A stretch of 64,000 nt of DNA from Chitinivorax sp. PXF-14. Its GTDB lineage: Bacteria > Pseudomonadota > Gammaproteobacteria > Burkholderiales > SCOH01. The stretch is from the NCBI RefSeq assembly GCF_040812015.1, contig NZ_JBFNXJ010000001.1, positions 434,001 to 498,000 on the forward strand, read 5' to 3'. Below the pieces are notes generated by a model. It saw only the letters and a program-made list of their open reading frames with translations. It was not told the DNA's origin and ran no database searches. The position numbers were made by a program, and so were the translations under genes. Each line of letters starts with the position of its first letter. Positions within the stretch are counted from its first letter, which is position 1. Positions 46,758 through 55,413 of this stretch are shown here, piece by piece.

Positions 46758-47927
46758 TCAGGCGAACTGCCCCGCGGCATAGCCCGACGACCACGCCCAC
46801 TGGAAATTGTACCCACCGAGCCAGCCGGTCACGTCGACGACCTCTCCGATGAAATACAGGCCCGGCACGCGCCGCGCCTCCATCGTCTTGGACGACAGCT
46901 CATTGGTATCGACCCCGCCCAGCGTGACTTCCGCCTTCTTGTAGCCCTGGGTGCCACCAGGCTTGATTGCCCAGTCTTCCAGTTGCGCGGCGATCTGCTG
47001 AAGCTCGGGCTCGTTGAGTTGGCGCACCGGCCTGTTCGCATCGGCGCGCTCTGCCATCAGCTGCGCGAGCCGCTTGGGCAGGCGTTGCGCAAGCAGGTTC
47101 GCGAGCAACTGGTCGCTGCGTCGGTGCGACTCAAGCCACGCCAATGCGTCGTTGGCTGGGAATAGGTTGATGTGGATCAGCTCACCCGGCCGCCAGTAGG
47201 ATGAAATCTGCAGGATGGCAGGGCCCGACACCCCCCGGTGCGTGACCAGCACATTCTCGCGGAAGGCGGTGTCGCCGCAGCTGACGCTCGCCTCTGCCGA
47301 CAGGCCCGCCATGTCTGCGAGCGGGGCCAGGTCTTCTGGCTGGAAGGTGAGCGGCACCAGCCCCGGCGCCAGCTGCGTGATCGCCAGCCCGAACTGCCTG
47401 GCCACGTCGTAGCCGAAGCCGGTGGCGCCGATCTGCGGGATAGACAGGCCGCCGGTCGCGATCACCAGGCTCGCACAGCTGAAGGCGCCCTTGCTGGTGC
47501 TCAGCGTGAACATCCCGTCCTGCCTGTCGATGCTGGCAATACTGCAGGGCATCTGCCATTGCACCCCGGCGTCATCGCATTCGCGCTGCAGCATGTCGAT
47601 GATCTGCTGCGAGCTGTCGTCGCAGAATAGCTGGCCCAGCTTCTTTTCGTGATAGGCAATGCCGTGGCGCTCGACCAGATCGAGGAAATCGCGCGCGGTG
47701 TAGCGCGCCAACGCCGAGCGGCAGAAATGCGGGTTGCCCGACAGGTAGTTCTCGGGCCGAGCGTTGATGTTGGTGAAGTTGCAGCGGCCGCCGCCCGAGA
47801 TGCGTATCTTCTCGGCCAGCTTCTCCGCGTGGTCGATCAGCAGCACGCTGCGACCGCGTTGCGCTGCGACGTGGGCGCACATCATGCCCGCTGCGCCGGC
47901 CCCCACGATAATGACGTCGAAATGCAT
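46758..47927 (-). CDS. BaiN/HI0933-family flavoprotein
   Basis: A 389-residue FAD/NAD(P)-binding oxidoreductase of the HI0933/YhiN group. The dinucleotide motif is VIIVGAGAAGMMCAHVAAQR (5-24), with KIRISGGGRCNFTN and IATGGLSIPQIGATGFGY, and the terminal GEVVDVTGWLGGYNFQWAWS is the family's best signature. Physiological substrate is unknown in most bacteria. ATG 47927 is chosen; upstream codons to 47996 are poorly supported. Confidence 0.9.
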   Translation of the reverse strand: MHFDVIIVGAGAAGMMCAHVAAQRGRSVLLIDHAEKLAEKIRISGGGRCNFTNINARPENYLSGNPHFCRSALARYTARDFLDLVERHGIAYHEKKLGQLFCDDSSQQIIDMLQRECDDAGVQWQMPCSIASIDRQDGMFTLSTSKGAFSCASLVIATGGLSIPQIGATGFGYDVARQFGLAITQLAPGLVPLTFQPEDLAPLADMAGLSAEASVSCGDTAFRENVLVTHRGVSGPAILQISSYWRPGELIHINLFPANDALAWLESHRRSDQLLANLLAQRLPKRLAQLMAERADANRPVRQLNEPELQQIAAQLEDWAIKPGGTQGYKKAEVTLGGVDTNELSSKTMEARRVPGLYFIGEVVDVTGWLGGYNFQWAWSSGYAAGQFA

Positions 47928-48049
47928 GGTATGCGCCGGAAAAACCGCCATTCTATCAAAGCGATGGCGGACGGCAGAAAGGGATTTGCGCCACACCGGA
48001 CAGCGATCATGCCGATCTCATTATTAGAGCAAAAACTTAAGGCGGCATA

Positions 48050-48085
48050 TTGCAATGTCATTGGTTTAGAGTAGAATATCTAAAC
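48050..48085 (+). promoter_or_regulatory. Promoter with a dyad across the -10, ahead of the secreted-protein cluster
   Basis: TTGCAA (48050-48055) and TAGAAT (48072-48077) are spaced 16 bases apart. A perfect inverted repeat, GTTTAGA (48064-48070) and TCTAAAC (48079-48085), brackets the -10, a classic repressor position. The region is AT-rich compared with the rest of the window. Confidence 0.5.
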
Positions 48086-48126
48086 GCACTTGCACCGACA
48101 CAGAAGTGTTTGTTTGAAAAAACATT

Positions 48127-48217
48127 AAGTCAGAACAATGACTTGAAAAAAACACTTGATGAGGCATATGAGACCTCGGCCCGAGCAGAGGCGAAGTCAG
48201 ATACGGATAAACGTATC
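48127..48217 (+). promoter_or_regulatory. Structured leader of the secreted-protein cluster
   Basis: Two perfect hairpins lie between the proposed promoter and the first start codon: AAGTCA-GAACAA-TGACTT (48127-48144) and GATACG-GATAAA-CGTATC (48200-48217). Neither is followed by Ts. AAAGGAG at 48244-48250 is the ribosome-binding site of the first gene. Confidence 0.4.
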
Positions 48218-48258
48218 GACTATTTGATCGGCATGCGAGTGCACAAAGGAGAAGTAGC

Positions 48259-48708
48259 ATGAGAAATACCCTGGTAATGATGCTTGCCTTGCTGGCCGGC
48301 AGCGCACACGCCGAACTGGTGGCGATTGACGACGCCACCATGTCCGAGACCGTGGGGCGCGAGGGCCTGAGCGTGCTGATGCAGGTTCAGGTCAAGGGCT
48401 CGATGGAGTTCCAGCAGGTGCAGGCGGGGGAGACCAACGCCTTCGCGCTGTCCAACTTCGTCATCAACTGGACGGGCCAGGACGTGCAGAATGCGACGCC
48501 AGGCATCCTGTTGACGCGGCTCGACGTCAAGGATGACTCGATCTTCATCGAATTGCCGATCGCGCAGTTTTCCGTCGGCGTGAAGGATCTCGAAATGCGT
48601 CAGGGCCTGCGTGCCGATGGTTCGGCGGCCAGCGTCAGCCGTTTCGGCTCGGTGTATGCGATGGGCTTTGACATGTCCAAGTCCTATGTCGAACTCGCGG
48701 CGCACTAA
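48259..48708 (+). CDS. Secreted protein A of the GQ-motif cluster
   Basis: A 149-residue exported protein; signal MRNTLVMMLALLAGSAHA, cleaved before ELVAI. The mature N-terminus has IDDATMSETVGREGLSV (23-39), the shared cluster motif with R in place of Q. The rest (about 40-149) is beta-rich with alternating hydrophobics (FALSNFVINW, ILLTRLDVKDDSIFIELP) and no cysteine. AAAGGAG precedes ATG 48259. The next gene starts four bases after its stop. I know of no function for it. Confidence 0.8.
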   Translation: MRNTLVMMLALLAGSAHAELVAIDDATMSETVGREGLSVLMQVQVKGSMEFQQVQAGETNAFALSNFVINWTGQDVQNATPGILLTRLDVKDDSIFIELPIAQFSVGVKDLEMRQGLRADGSAASVSRFGSVYAMGFDMSKSYVELAAH

Positions 48709-48712
48709 GACG

Positions 48713-49726
48713 ATGACAAAGCTGAAGACTTGCCTGGCCACGGCACTGCCACTGATGCTGTCGATGTCCGTGAACGCGGCCCTGACGGATCTTGGCGACG
48801 CCGACCTACAGCAGGTGAGCGGCCAGGATGGCTTGTCCATCGTGCTCAGCGACAACTTCGGCTTTCGCGTGACCGATATTCCAGGCACCGGCGTCACGCC
48901 GGGTAAAGCCAACAGCATCCGTTTCACCGCGCCACGCCGGACCAAATACGATTCCGGCCTCAATTATCTCGATTTCGAGAAGGATTATGTCGAGCTGACC
49001 GATCTCGATGTCCAGACCTCGCAGTTCGCCCCGATCACCGACCCGATCAAGCTGGACCTGGTCAAGCTCAGCGATGGCCGTGCCGCCATCCAGTTCAAGC
49101 TGCCCGACAACACCAGTGGCCTTGGCAAGTTGAGCGCCAGTTTTACCGTCAGTGATTTCGCCCCTGTCTACGCTGACCAGAACTACGCCCCGACCGCTGC
49201 ATCGGCGCCACAGCGCTGGACCCTCGGGCGATTCGAAATCAACGATGTCGTGCAAAAGGGCACCAAGATTCAGCTGAGCGCAGCTGGTGATGGTTACGGC
49301 TGGGCGGTCGACACGGAGCTGCGCATCGGTGAAATCGGCATCTACCCGCGCTTCGCGGCCGGCGTGTCGCGCCAGGACAGCGCCACGCTCGATGAATGGT
49401 GGAAGTTCTCCGGCATCGCCCTGTGCGGCAACCTGACCAACGATTCATGTGCCGATGGCAGCCGTTTCAAGTTCGGCGACTCGGCTGCGGGCGCGTTTGT
49501 CGTCAAGGCAGAGAACGTCGACGGCAAGCCGAGCCTCACCATGACCATGGGGAACGTCAATGTGCAGGCGATGGACGGAGCGGTGCCGTTGGCCCAGGGC
49601 TCCATCGTCGTCGATTCGGTGACGACCAAGTCCAGCCGTTGCGCTGGCGGCATGTGCGACTTCGGCAAGCAGATCATTGGCGACATGAAGATTTACTCCA
49701 TGCGCATCAAGTTCAAGGACCTTTGA
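48713..49726 (+). CDS. Secreted protein B of the GQ-motif cluster
   Basis: A 337-residue exported protein; signal of 22 residues ending SVNA/ALTDL. The cluster motif is LGDADLQQVSGQDGLSIVL (27-45). The remainder is Asp/Ser/Gly-rich and beta-rich, with short extended segments typical of surface or filament-forming proteins, and four cysteines as two close pairs (ALCGNLTNDSC and SRCAGGMC), which could form disulfides. It is the largest protein of the set. ATG 48713 is the only start that includes the signal. One base separates its stop from the next ATG, so protein C is almost certainly cotranscribed. Confidence 0.8.
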   Translation: MTKLKTCLATALPLMLSMSVNAALTDLGDADLQQVSGQDGLSIVLSDNFGFRVTDIPGTGVTPGKANSIRFTAPRRTKYDSGLNYLDFEKDYVELTDLDVQTSQFAPITDPIKLDLVKLSDGRAAIQFKLPDNTSGLGKLSASFTVSDFAPVYADQNYAPTAASAPQRWTLGRFEINDVVQKGTKIQLSAAGDGYGWAVDTELRIGEIGIYPRFAAGVSRQDSATLDEWWKFSGIALCGNLTNDSCADGSRFKFGDSAAGAFVVKAENVDGKPSLTMTMGNVNVQAMDGAVPLAQGSIVVDSVTTKSSRCAGGMCDFGKQIIGDMKIYSMRIKFKDL

Positions 49727-49727
49727 C

Positions 49728-50267
49728 ATGCGCGCATTGCTGGCTGCATTGCTTATCCTGCCCGCCATCGCCATGGCGCAACCCCAGGAGCTCGAGGACG
49801 GCGTGCTGAGCGACGTCACCGGCCAGGATGGCCTGTCGATCCGGCGCCTGCATTTCGAGTTCGGGGGGACGGCGCAGGGCAGCGGCACATCGGTTTTCAA
49901 GACCAACAGTATCTACTTCGGGTTTGACGAGGCAACCGGCAACAAGGCAGCCTATCTTGCCTATGAGCACCTGCACGGCTACATCGACTTCCAGACGCCG
50001 CTGCTGATCGACGTGGTGTCCAATGGGTTGGGGAACCCGGATTCAGTCATGTTCACGTTGCCGCAGTACATCGACATCGACCTGGCCTGGGACAGCATCT
50101 CGGTCCAGAGCAGCCTTGGCGTGGCGCGCGAGCAGGTCAACATTGTGTCGCAGACGGGCGTGGTTCAGCGCCAGGAGTACGAGCCGATCAACAACCTGGG
50201 CTCGACGCAGTTCGTTGGGCGCGTGCAGTTCAATAGCGGTTCCTGGGTCAAGATGTTCGGGCATTGA
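49728..50267 (+). CDS. Secreted protein C of the GQ-motif cluster
   Basis: A 179-residue exported protein; signal MRALLAALLILPAIAMA, cleaved before QPQEL. The cluster motif is LEDGVLSDVTGQDGLSIRR (22-40), the closest match to protein B. The mature part is beta-rich and cysteine-free, with aromatic repeats (SIYFGFDEATGN, AYEHLHGYIDF) and ends FNSGSWVKMFGH. It begins one base after protein B ends. Confidence 0.8.
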   Translation: MRALLAALLILPAIAMAQPQELEDGVLSDVTGQDGLSIRRLHFEFGGTAQGSGTSVFKTNSIYFGFDEATGNKAAYLAYEHLHGYIDFQTPLLIDVVSNGLGNPDSVMFTLPQYIDIDLAWDSISVQSSLGVAREQVNIVSQTGVVQRQEYEPINNLGSTQFVGRVQFNSGSWVKMFGH

Positions 50268-50361
50268 CCCGCAGGCTTGACCCGTATTACCCGGTTTGCA
50301 GCCGGCGCAACACAATCAACGAATATGAGGCCAACGCGATCCCCCGTGGACGACGTGGTGC

Positions 50362-50374
50362 CCATTTAAAATGG
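50362..50374 (+). promoter_or_regulatory. Palindrome before secreted protein D
   Basis: CCATTT-A-AAATGG is a perfect 13-base palindrome 25 bases before the protein D start, in the only sizeable gap (131 bp) within the cluster. TAAAAT inside it could be a -10, but no -35 is evident. Confidence 0.35.
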
Positions 50375-50398
50375 TCAGAAATTTCAGAGGTGATACCA

Positions 50399-51358
50399 GT
50401 GAGCCGTTGGCAAACCATGCTGACGCTGCTTGTGCTTGGGTCCGTTCCAGCTGCTGCACAGGCAGAGTTGAAATCAATCAGCGACGACGTGATGTCGGAG
50501 CATTGGGGGCAGGCGTTGATCGAGGTGACGAACGTCACCCAGCACACAGCGCCCGTCGTGACAGGTACGTTGACGCCGGATGCCAATTCGAAGATCAACG
50601 GCTATGACGTATCGGGCGTGCCCAAGGATTCGACCGGTGCGGCGATTACCGGCGATATTTCCTATTCCAAGCTGCGCATCGGTGCCGAAATCTCGCTCGA
50701 CTCGGAGATCGGAAAGCTGCGCCTGGGGGGGTACAACAATCCCAGCTTCCCGACCCAGGCCTACGACGTCAATTCCGATGCGCTGGTGTTTACCGGCTAC
50801 CAGAAAGATGGCGTCTATCACCCGTTTACCATCAAGAACCCGTATATCGAGTTCGCCATGCGTGATGCGCAGGACAGCTCGACGACGCGGGAGATCCTTG
50901 GCGTCCGTATCGGCTTCGAAGAGGCGGATGGCATGCTGGGGCTCAATCTCAATGCGCTGTCCGGCCGCACCTACCTGACGTCCACACAGACCAACGGCAC
51001 CTTCAACGTCAACAGCTACGGGCAGCGTTCGACGGGCGATGGCACCGCGACCACCACGGGCGGGACGGCGACCGCCGTGACCGACGCCTACCAGAAGTTC
51101 GATTCCTTGTGCCTGGGGCGCACCGGCGCGCAGGGGGCGTGCGGTGACTCGGCCGATCCCACGCGCGACTTCTTCATTTCGTTCAACAAGGTGAGTGGCC
51201 TGTTCTACCCCAAGGCTACCGGCAGCGCCGACTACACGCCCACGCAGCAGGGGGTCTGGCTCAACCTGACCGACAACGCCCGCATTTATCAGATCAAGAA
51301 CATGACCGGTGATCTGAGCGTGCTCAATACCTCCAATCCCCCCATCCGTCGCTGGTAA
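50399..51358 (+). CDS. Secreted protein D, FilF-like member of the GQ-motif cluster
   Basis: A 319-residue exported protein with GTG start and AGAGG eight bases upstream; signal MSRWQTMLTLLVLGSVPAAA, cleaved near QA/ELKSI. The cluster motif is ISDDVMSEHWGQALIEV (27-43). The body contains GAEISLDSEIGKLRLGGYN, PFTIKNPYIEFAMRD, TTREILGVRIGFEEADGMLG and later a Thr/Gly-rich loop (GDGTATTTGGTAT). From memory, the order IEFA...STRE..GxR and the GQAL motif resemble FilF-like and heme-utilisation-labelled proteins of Acinetobacter, where fil genes lie in a pilus-associated cluster. An ORF starting at 50264 would bury the signal and is rejected. Confidence 0.75.
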   Translation: MSRWQTMLTLLVLGSVPAAAQAELKSISDDVMSEHWGQALIEVTNVTQHTAPVVTGTLTPDANSKINGYDVSGVPKDSTGAAITGDISYSKLRIGAEISLDSEIGKLRLGGYNNPSFPTQAYDVNSDALVFTGYQKDGVYHPFTIKNPYIEFAMRDAQDSSTTREILGVRIGFEEADGMLGLNLNALSGRTYLTSTQTNGTFNVNSYGQRSTGDGTATTTGGTATAVTDAYQKFDSLCLGRTGAQGACGDSADPTRDFFISFNKVSGLFYPKATGSADYTPTQQGVWLNLTDNARIYQIKNMTGDLSVLNTSNPPIRRW

Positions 51359-51366
51359 TGCTGTTT

Positions 51367-51394
51367 CTGCGCCACTCCAGCGGGAATGGCGCAG
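51367..51394 (+). other. Hairpin after the secreted-protein cluster
   Basis: CTGCGCCA (51367-51374) pairs with TGGCGCAG (51387-51394). No T run follows, so it may be a transcript-end stabiliser or a weak terminator. Confidence 0.45.
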
Positions 51395-51451
51395 GCTTCA
51401 GCGCCCGAGCCGAAGCCATTGGGCTTGCCAGCCTGACTGAGTCCAGACCAT

Positions 51452-51481
51452 AAAAAAAGCGCGTGTCGTGTGACACGCGCT
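51452..51481 (-). terminator. Terminator of acs
   Basis: AGCGCGTGTC pairs with GACACGCGCT around GTGT; on the minus strand it is followed by seven Ts (plus-strand A run 51452-51458). It lies 30 bases beyond the acs stop. Confidence 0.9.
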
Positions 51482-51510
51482 AACCACGCCATCGGTGAAC
51501 CTGGGAGAGC

Positions 51511-53481
51511 TTAGTTCACCGTTTCTTGCAATTGTTGCAGGATCGCCGGGTTCTCCAGCGTCGATACGTCCTGCGTGATTTCCTCGCCCTTGGCAAGCGA
51601 GCGCAGCAGTCGACGCATGATCTTGCCCGAGCGGGTCTTGGGCAGGTTGTCGCCGAAGCGGATTTCCTCTGGGCGGGCGAGGGCGCCGATCTCGTGGCTG
51701 ACCCATTCGCGCAGGTTCTTGGCGATCTGCTTCGCCTCATCGGCCGTTTCCGGGGTCTTCTTCAGCACGACGAAGGCAACCACGGCTTCGCCCTTCACCT
51801 CGTGCGGCTTGCCGACCACGGCGGCCTCGGCCACCAGCGGGTTGGCTACGAGCGCCGATTCGATCTCCATCGTGCCCAGGCGGTGGCCCGATACGTTCAG
51901 CACGTCGTCGATACGGCCCATGATCCAGTAATAGCCGTTCTCGTCGCGGTTGGCCGAGTCGCCGGCGAGGTAGAGCTGGCCGTTGAATTCTTCCGGGAAA
52001 TAGGTCTTCTTGAAGCGTTCCGGGTCGCCCCAGATGGTGCGTACCATCGAAGGCCAGGGCCGCTTGATGACGAGGAAGCCACCCTTGCCCGGCTCGACCG
52101 GGGCACCTGCCTCATCGACGATGTCGACCATGATGCCCGGCACGGGCAGCGTGCACGAACCCGGCTTGGTTGGTACCGCGCCCGGCATCGGCGTGATCAT
52201 GTGGCTGCCGGTCTCGGTTTGCCACCAGGTGTCGACGATCGGGCAGCGGCGCTTGCCGACCACTTCGTAGTACCACATCCAGGCTTCGGGGTTGATCGGC
52301 TCGCCCACGGTGCCCAGCAGGCGCAGGCTGGACAGGTCGAACTGGTTGGGCAGGTCCGCACCCAGCTTGATCAGTGAGCGGATCGCGGTTGGTGCGGTGT
52401 AGAAGGTGGTGACCTTGTGGCGCTCGATCATCTGCCAGAAGCGACCGGCATCCGGGTAGGTCGGCACGCCCTCGAAGATGACCTGGGTTGCGCCAACGGC
52501 GAGCGGGCCGTATGTGACGTAGGTGTGGCCGGTGATCCAGCCCACATCGGCGGTGCACCAGAAGATGTCGTTTGGCTTGTAGTCGAAGCTCCATTGCATG
52601 GTGCAGATGGCGCCGAGCAGGTAGCCGCCGGAGCTGTGCTGCACGCCCTTGGGCTTGCCGGTGGAGCCGGAGGTGTAAAGCACGAACAGCGGGTCTTCCG
52701 CATTCATCCACTCGGGTTCGCAGTCTTCCGCCTGGCCCTCGGTGAGCTTGTGCCACCAGATGTCGCGCGCCTCGTTCCACTTGCTGCAGCCATTGTTGGT
52801 GCGTTGGTAGACCACGACCTTCTGCACGCTGTCGCAGCCGCCCATCTCGAAGGCCTCATCGGTGACGGCCTTCAGTGGCACGGCCTTGCCGCCGCGCATG
52901 CCTTCGTTGGCGGTGATCACCAACTTGGCGCCGGCATCCTGAATACGCTCCTGCAGGGACTTGGCGGAGAAGCCGCCGAACACCACCGAGTGGATCGCAC
53001 CGATGCGGGCGCAGGCCTGCATGGCGACGACAGCTTCGATACTCATCGGCATGTAGACGACGACGCGGTCACCCCGGCCGACCCCGAGGCTCTTCAGGCC
53101 ATTGGAGAACTGGCAGACGCGGCGATACAGCTCGGCGTAGGTGGCGCGGGTCACACTGCCGTCGTCGGCTTCGAAGATGATTGCGATCTTGTTCGCGAGC
53201 TGCGCCAGATGGCGATCCAGACAGTTGTACGAGACGTTGAGCACGCCATCGTCGAACCACTTGTAGAACGGAGGATTGGACTCGTCGAGCACGCGGGTGA
53301 ACATCTTCTTCCAGGTGATGGCCTCGCGTGCGCGCTCACCCCAGAAGCCGGCGTAGTGCTCGTTGGCTTGCTCGCACAGCTGGTTGTAGGCATCCATCCC
53401 CGAGATCGTGGCTTTGCGGCGGAACTCTTCGTTCGGTTCGAAAACCCGGTTTTCCTTGAGGATCGAGTCAATCGTGGACAT
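51511..53481 (-). CDS. acs: Acetyl-CoA synthetase
   Basis: A 656-residue AMP-forming ligase that activates acetate to acetyl-CoA. It has [20 protein letters not shown] (AMP-binding P-loop), [28 protein letters not shown], and the catalytic lysine K620 in [11 protein letters not shown], the residue that Pat-type enzymes acetylate. It is a single gene with its own terminator, oriented with yjcH-actP upstream. A shared promoter block precedes both transcripts. Confidence 0.97.
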   Translation of the reverse strand: MSTIDSILKENRVFEPNEEFRRKATISGMDAYNQLCEQANEHYAGFWGERAREAITWKKMFTRVLDESNPPFYKWFDDGVLNVSYNCLDRHLAQLANKIAIIFEADDGSVTRATYAELYRRVCQFSNGLKSLGVGRGDRVVVYMPMSIEAVVAMQACARIGAIHSVVFGGFSAKSLQERIQDAGAKLVITANEGMRGGKAVPLKAVTDEAFEMGGCDSVQKVVVYQRTNNGCSKWNEARDIWWHKLTEGQAEDCEPEWMNAEDPLFVLYTSGSTGKPKGVQHSSGGYLLGAICTMQWSFDYKPNDIFWCTADVGWITGHTYVTYGPLAVGATQVIFEGVPTYPDAGRFWQMIERHKVTTFYTAPTAIRSLIKLGADLPNQFDLSSLRLLGTVGEPINPEAWMWYYEVVGKRRCPIVDTWWQTETGSHMITPMPGAVPTKPGSCTLPVPGIMVDIVDEAGAPVEPGKGGFLVIKRPWPSMVRTIWGDPERFKKTYFPEEFNGQLYLAGDSANRDENGYYWIMGRIDDVLNVSGHRLGTMEIESALVANPLVAEAAVVGKPHEVKGEAVVAFVVLKKTPETADEAKQIAKNLREWVSHEIGALARPEEIRFGDNLPKTRSGKIMRRLLRSLAKGEEITQDVSTLENPAILQQLQETVN

Positions 53482-53587
53482 GTGTGTTTCCCTCTTGATG
53501 AATGGGTGGGCGCGGTGTTCGGGTGTCGTAACCGCTGGTGAAAAACAGCCTGTCTGGACTGGCTTTCAACAGCGTTCGTCGTGCTAA

Positions 53588-53657
53588 CACTCTAGATAGC
53601 GTGGAGTTTGAAATCCAATTGCATTTTCTGATGCGCAGAATCAGTCGGGCTGATAGC
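53588..53657 (-). promoter_or_regulatory. acs promoter block with TTCTG-N5-CAGAA dyad
   Basis: Read on the minus strand, these 70 bases match the block at 55760-55829 ungapped at 41 of 70 positions by my count. The best-conserved part is the dyad TTCTG-ATGCG-CAGAA (53626-53640) and the adjoining ATCAGAA..TGC.ATT. A TTGGAT-like -35 and a CTAGAG/TATCTA-like -10 lie promoter-proximal to the dyad, so the dyad would be an activator site. Confidence 0.6.
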
Positions 53658-53678
53658 CGGAAACCCGCGCCAGTGCTC

Positions 53679-53710
53679 AAAAAAAGGCCCCGCCGTGTAG
53701 GCGGCGGGGC
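53679..53710 (-). terminator. Terminator of yjcH-actP
   Basis: GCCCCGCCG (53687-53695) pairs with CGGCGGGGC (53702-53710); the plus-strand A run 53679-53685 gives the T run on the minus strand. It lies 39 bases beyond the actP stop. Confidence 0.88.
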
Positions 53711-53748
53711 AAGCCGTGGGGTGTTGCCAAGTCGAGGGAGTAAACCGG

Positions 53749-55413
53749 TTAATGCTTCGATGCGGCCTCTGCGCCGATGCCCGTCATCGAGCGGATGAAC
53801 TGGGGCAGGAATGCGGCATGCTCGCGTTTGGCCGACTCGCTGGTGTCGAGTATCGAGACCAGCCAGGTCGAGAAGAACGCCAGCGTGATCGAGAAGATGG
53901 CTGGGTTTTTGTACGGGAACAGCGCTTCCTTGTGCTTGAGCACATCCACCCAGACGGTCGGGCCGAGCACGATCAGCAGCACGGCGGAGGCGAGGCCGAT
54001 GAAGCCGCCCACGACGGCGCCGCGTGTACTCAGGCGCTTCCAGAACATCGACAGGAACAGTACCGGGAAGTTGGCCGATGCCGCGATCGAGAAGGCCAGG
54101 CCAACCATGAAGGCGATGTTCTGCTTCTCGAAGGCAATGCCGAGGATGATCGCGACGACGCCCAGCGCCACGGTGGCATACTTGGAAACACGCATTTCGC
54201 TGGCTTCATCGCTCTTGCCGCGACGGAACACGTTGGCGTAGAGGTCATGCGATACCGCGGTGGCGCCGGACAGCGTCAGGCCTGCCACGACAGCCAGGAT
54301 GGTAGCGAAGGCCACGGCCGAGATGAAGCCCAGGAACAGGTCGCCGCCAACCGCCTTGGCCAGGTGCACGGCCGCCATATTGTCGCCGCCGATCAGCTTG
54401 CCTGCCGCATCCTTGAAGTCGGGGTTGGTCGACACCAGCATGATCGCGCCGAAGCCGATGATGAAGGTGAGGATGTAGAAGTAGCCGATGAAGCCGGTCG
54501 CGAAGAACACCGATTTGCGCGCTTCCTTGGCATCCTTCACGGTGAAGAAGCGCATCAGGATGTGCGGCAGGCCGGCGGTGCCGAACATCAGCGCCAAGCC
54601 CAGCGATACGGCATCGACGGGGTTCGATACGAGCTGGCCCGGCTCCATGATCGCTGCATGCTTCTCGTGCGCCTGCACGGCGGTCGCGAACATCTGCTCG
54701 GGGCTGAAGCCGACTGTGTTGAGCACCATGAACGCCATGAAGGTCGCGCCAGCCAGCAGGATGACCGCCTTGATGATCTGCACCCAGGTGGTGGCCAGCA
54801 TGCCGCCGAACGTCACGTAGAGCACCATCAGGATGCCGACCATGATCACCGCCGAGGTGTAGCTCATGCCGAACAGGAGCTGGATCAGCTTGCCCGCGCC
54901 GACCATCTGCGCGATCAGGTAGAGCGCCACGACCACCAGCGTGCCGGTTGCTGCGAGCACGCGCACCGGTTTCTGCTGCAGGCGGTAGGAGGCGACGTCG
55001 GCGAAGGTGTACTTGCCGAGGTTGCGCAGGCGCTCGGCCACCAGGAACAGGATGATGGGCCAGCCGACGAGGAAGCCGATCGAATAGATCAGGCCATCGT
55101 AGCCCTTGGTCATCACCATCGCCGAGATGCCGAGGAAGGAGGCCGCGGACATGTAGTCACCGGCAATCGCCAGGCCGTTCTGGAAGCCGGTGATGCCGCC
55201 GCCGGCCGTGTAGAAGTCCTTGGCCGATTTGGTGCGGCGGGCCGCCCAGAAAGTGACGCCGAGCGTGAAGGAGACAAATACGAAGAACATGATGATCGCG
55301 TGCCAGTTCAGCGGCTGGCGCTTGACCTCGCCGGTCAGCGCCTCGCCGGCCATGGCCAGCGGGGCGGCCAGGCTCAGCGCGGCGGTCCAGAATGCATTGC
55401 GCAGCGTGCTCAC
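53749..55413 (-). CDS. actP: Acetate:cation symporter ActP
   Basis: A 554-residue sodium:solute symporter that imports acetate and similar short monocarboxylates. About 13 membrane helices follow an N-terminal hydrophobic segment. The SSS-family core shows as [39 protein letters not shown] and the Ser/Thr-rich [11 protein letters not shown]. The start is GTG 55413, overlapping the yjcH stop as GTGA, with GAGGAGG upstream; a long upstream extension is a frame shadow of yjcH. Confidence 0.95.
   Translation of the reverse strand: MSTLRNAFWTAALSLAAPLAMAGEALTGEVKRQPLNWHAIIMFFVFVSFTLGVTFWAARRTKSAKDFYTAGGGITGFQNGLAIAGDYMSAASFLGISAMVMTKGYDGLIYSIGFLVGWPIILFLVAERLRNLGKYTFADVASYRLQQKPVRVLAATGTLVVVALYLIAQMVGAGKLIQLLFGMSYTSAVIMVGILMVLYVTFGGMLATTWVQIIKAVILLAGATFMAFMVLNTVGFSPEQMFATAVQAHEKHAAIMEPGQLVSNPVDAVSLGLALMFGTAGLPHILMRFFTVKDAKEARKSVFFATGFIGYFYILTFIIGFGAIMLVSTNPDFKDAAGKLIGGDNMAAVHLAKAVGGDLFLGFISAVAFATILAVVAGLTLSGATAVSHDLYANVFRRGKSDEASEMRVSKYATVALGVVAIILGIAFEKQNIAFMVGLAFSIAASANFPVLFLSMFWKRLSTRGAVVGGFIGLASAVLLIVLGPTVWVDVLKHKEALFPYKNPAIFSITLAFFSTWLVSILDTSESAKREHAAFLPQFIRSMTGIGAEAASKH

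Larger units (their letters stand above)
48009..48262 (+). pseudogene. Possible frameshifted small ORF in the leader of the secreted-protein cluster
   Basis: A frame from ATG 48009 reads MPISLLEQKLKAAYCNVIGLE and stops at 48074. Continuing one base back gives VEYLNALAPTQKC, FEKTLSQNNDLKK and TDKRIDYLIGMRVHKG, ending in a TGA that overlaps the next start as ATGA. The joined product would be about 82 residues, helical and charged. No slippery heptamer is obvious, so an old indel or chance is more likely than programmed frameshifting. Its 5' part also overlaps the proposed promoter at 48050-48085, which argues against it being translated whole. Confidence 0.3.

Noticed and set aside
48064-48085. 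Programmed -1 frameshift in the small leader ORF
   Set aside because: No X-XXY-YYZ slippery heptamer or downstream pseudoknot is evident; an indel or chance is simpler.
50264-50398. N-terminal extension of secreted protein D from an ATG at 50264
   Set aside because: It would place 45 polar residues before an obvious signal peptide; GTG 50399 with AGAGG fits better.
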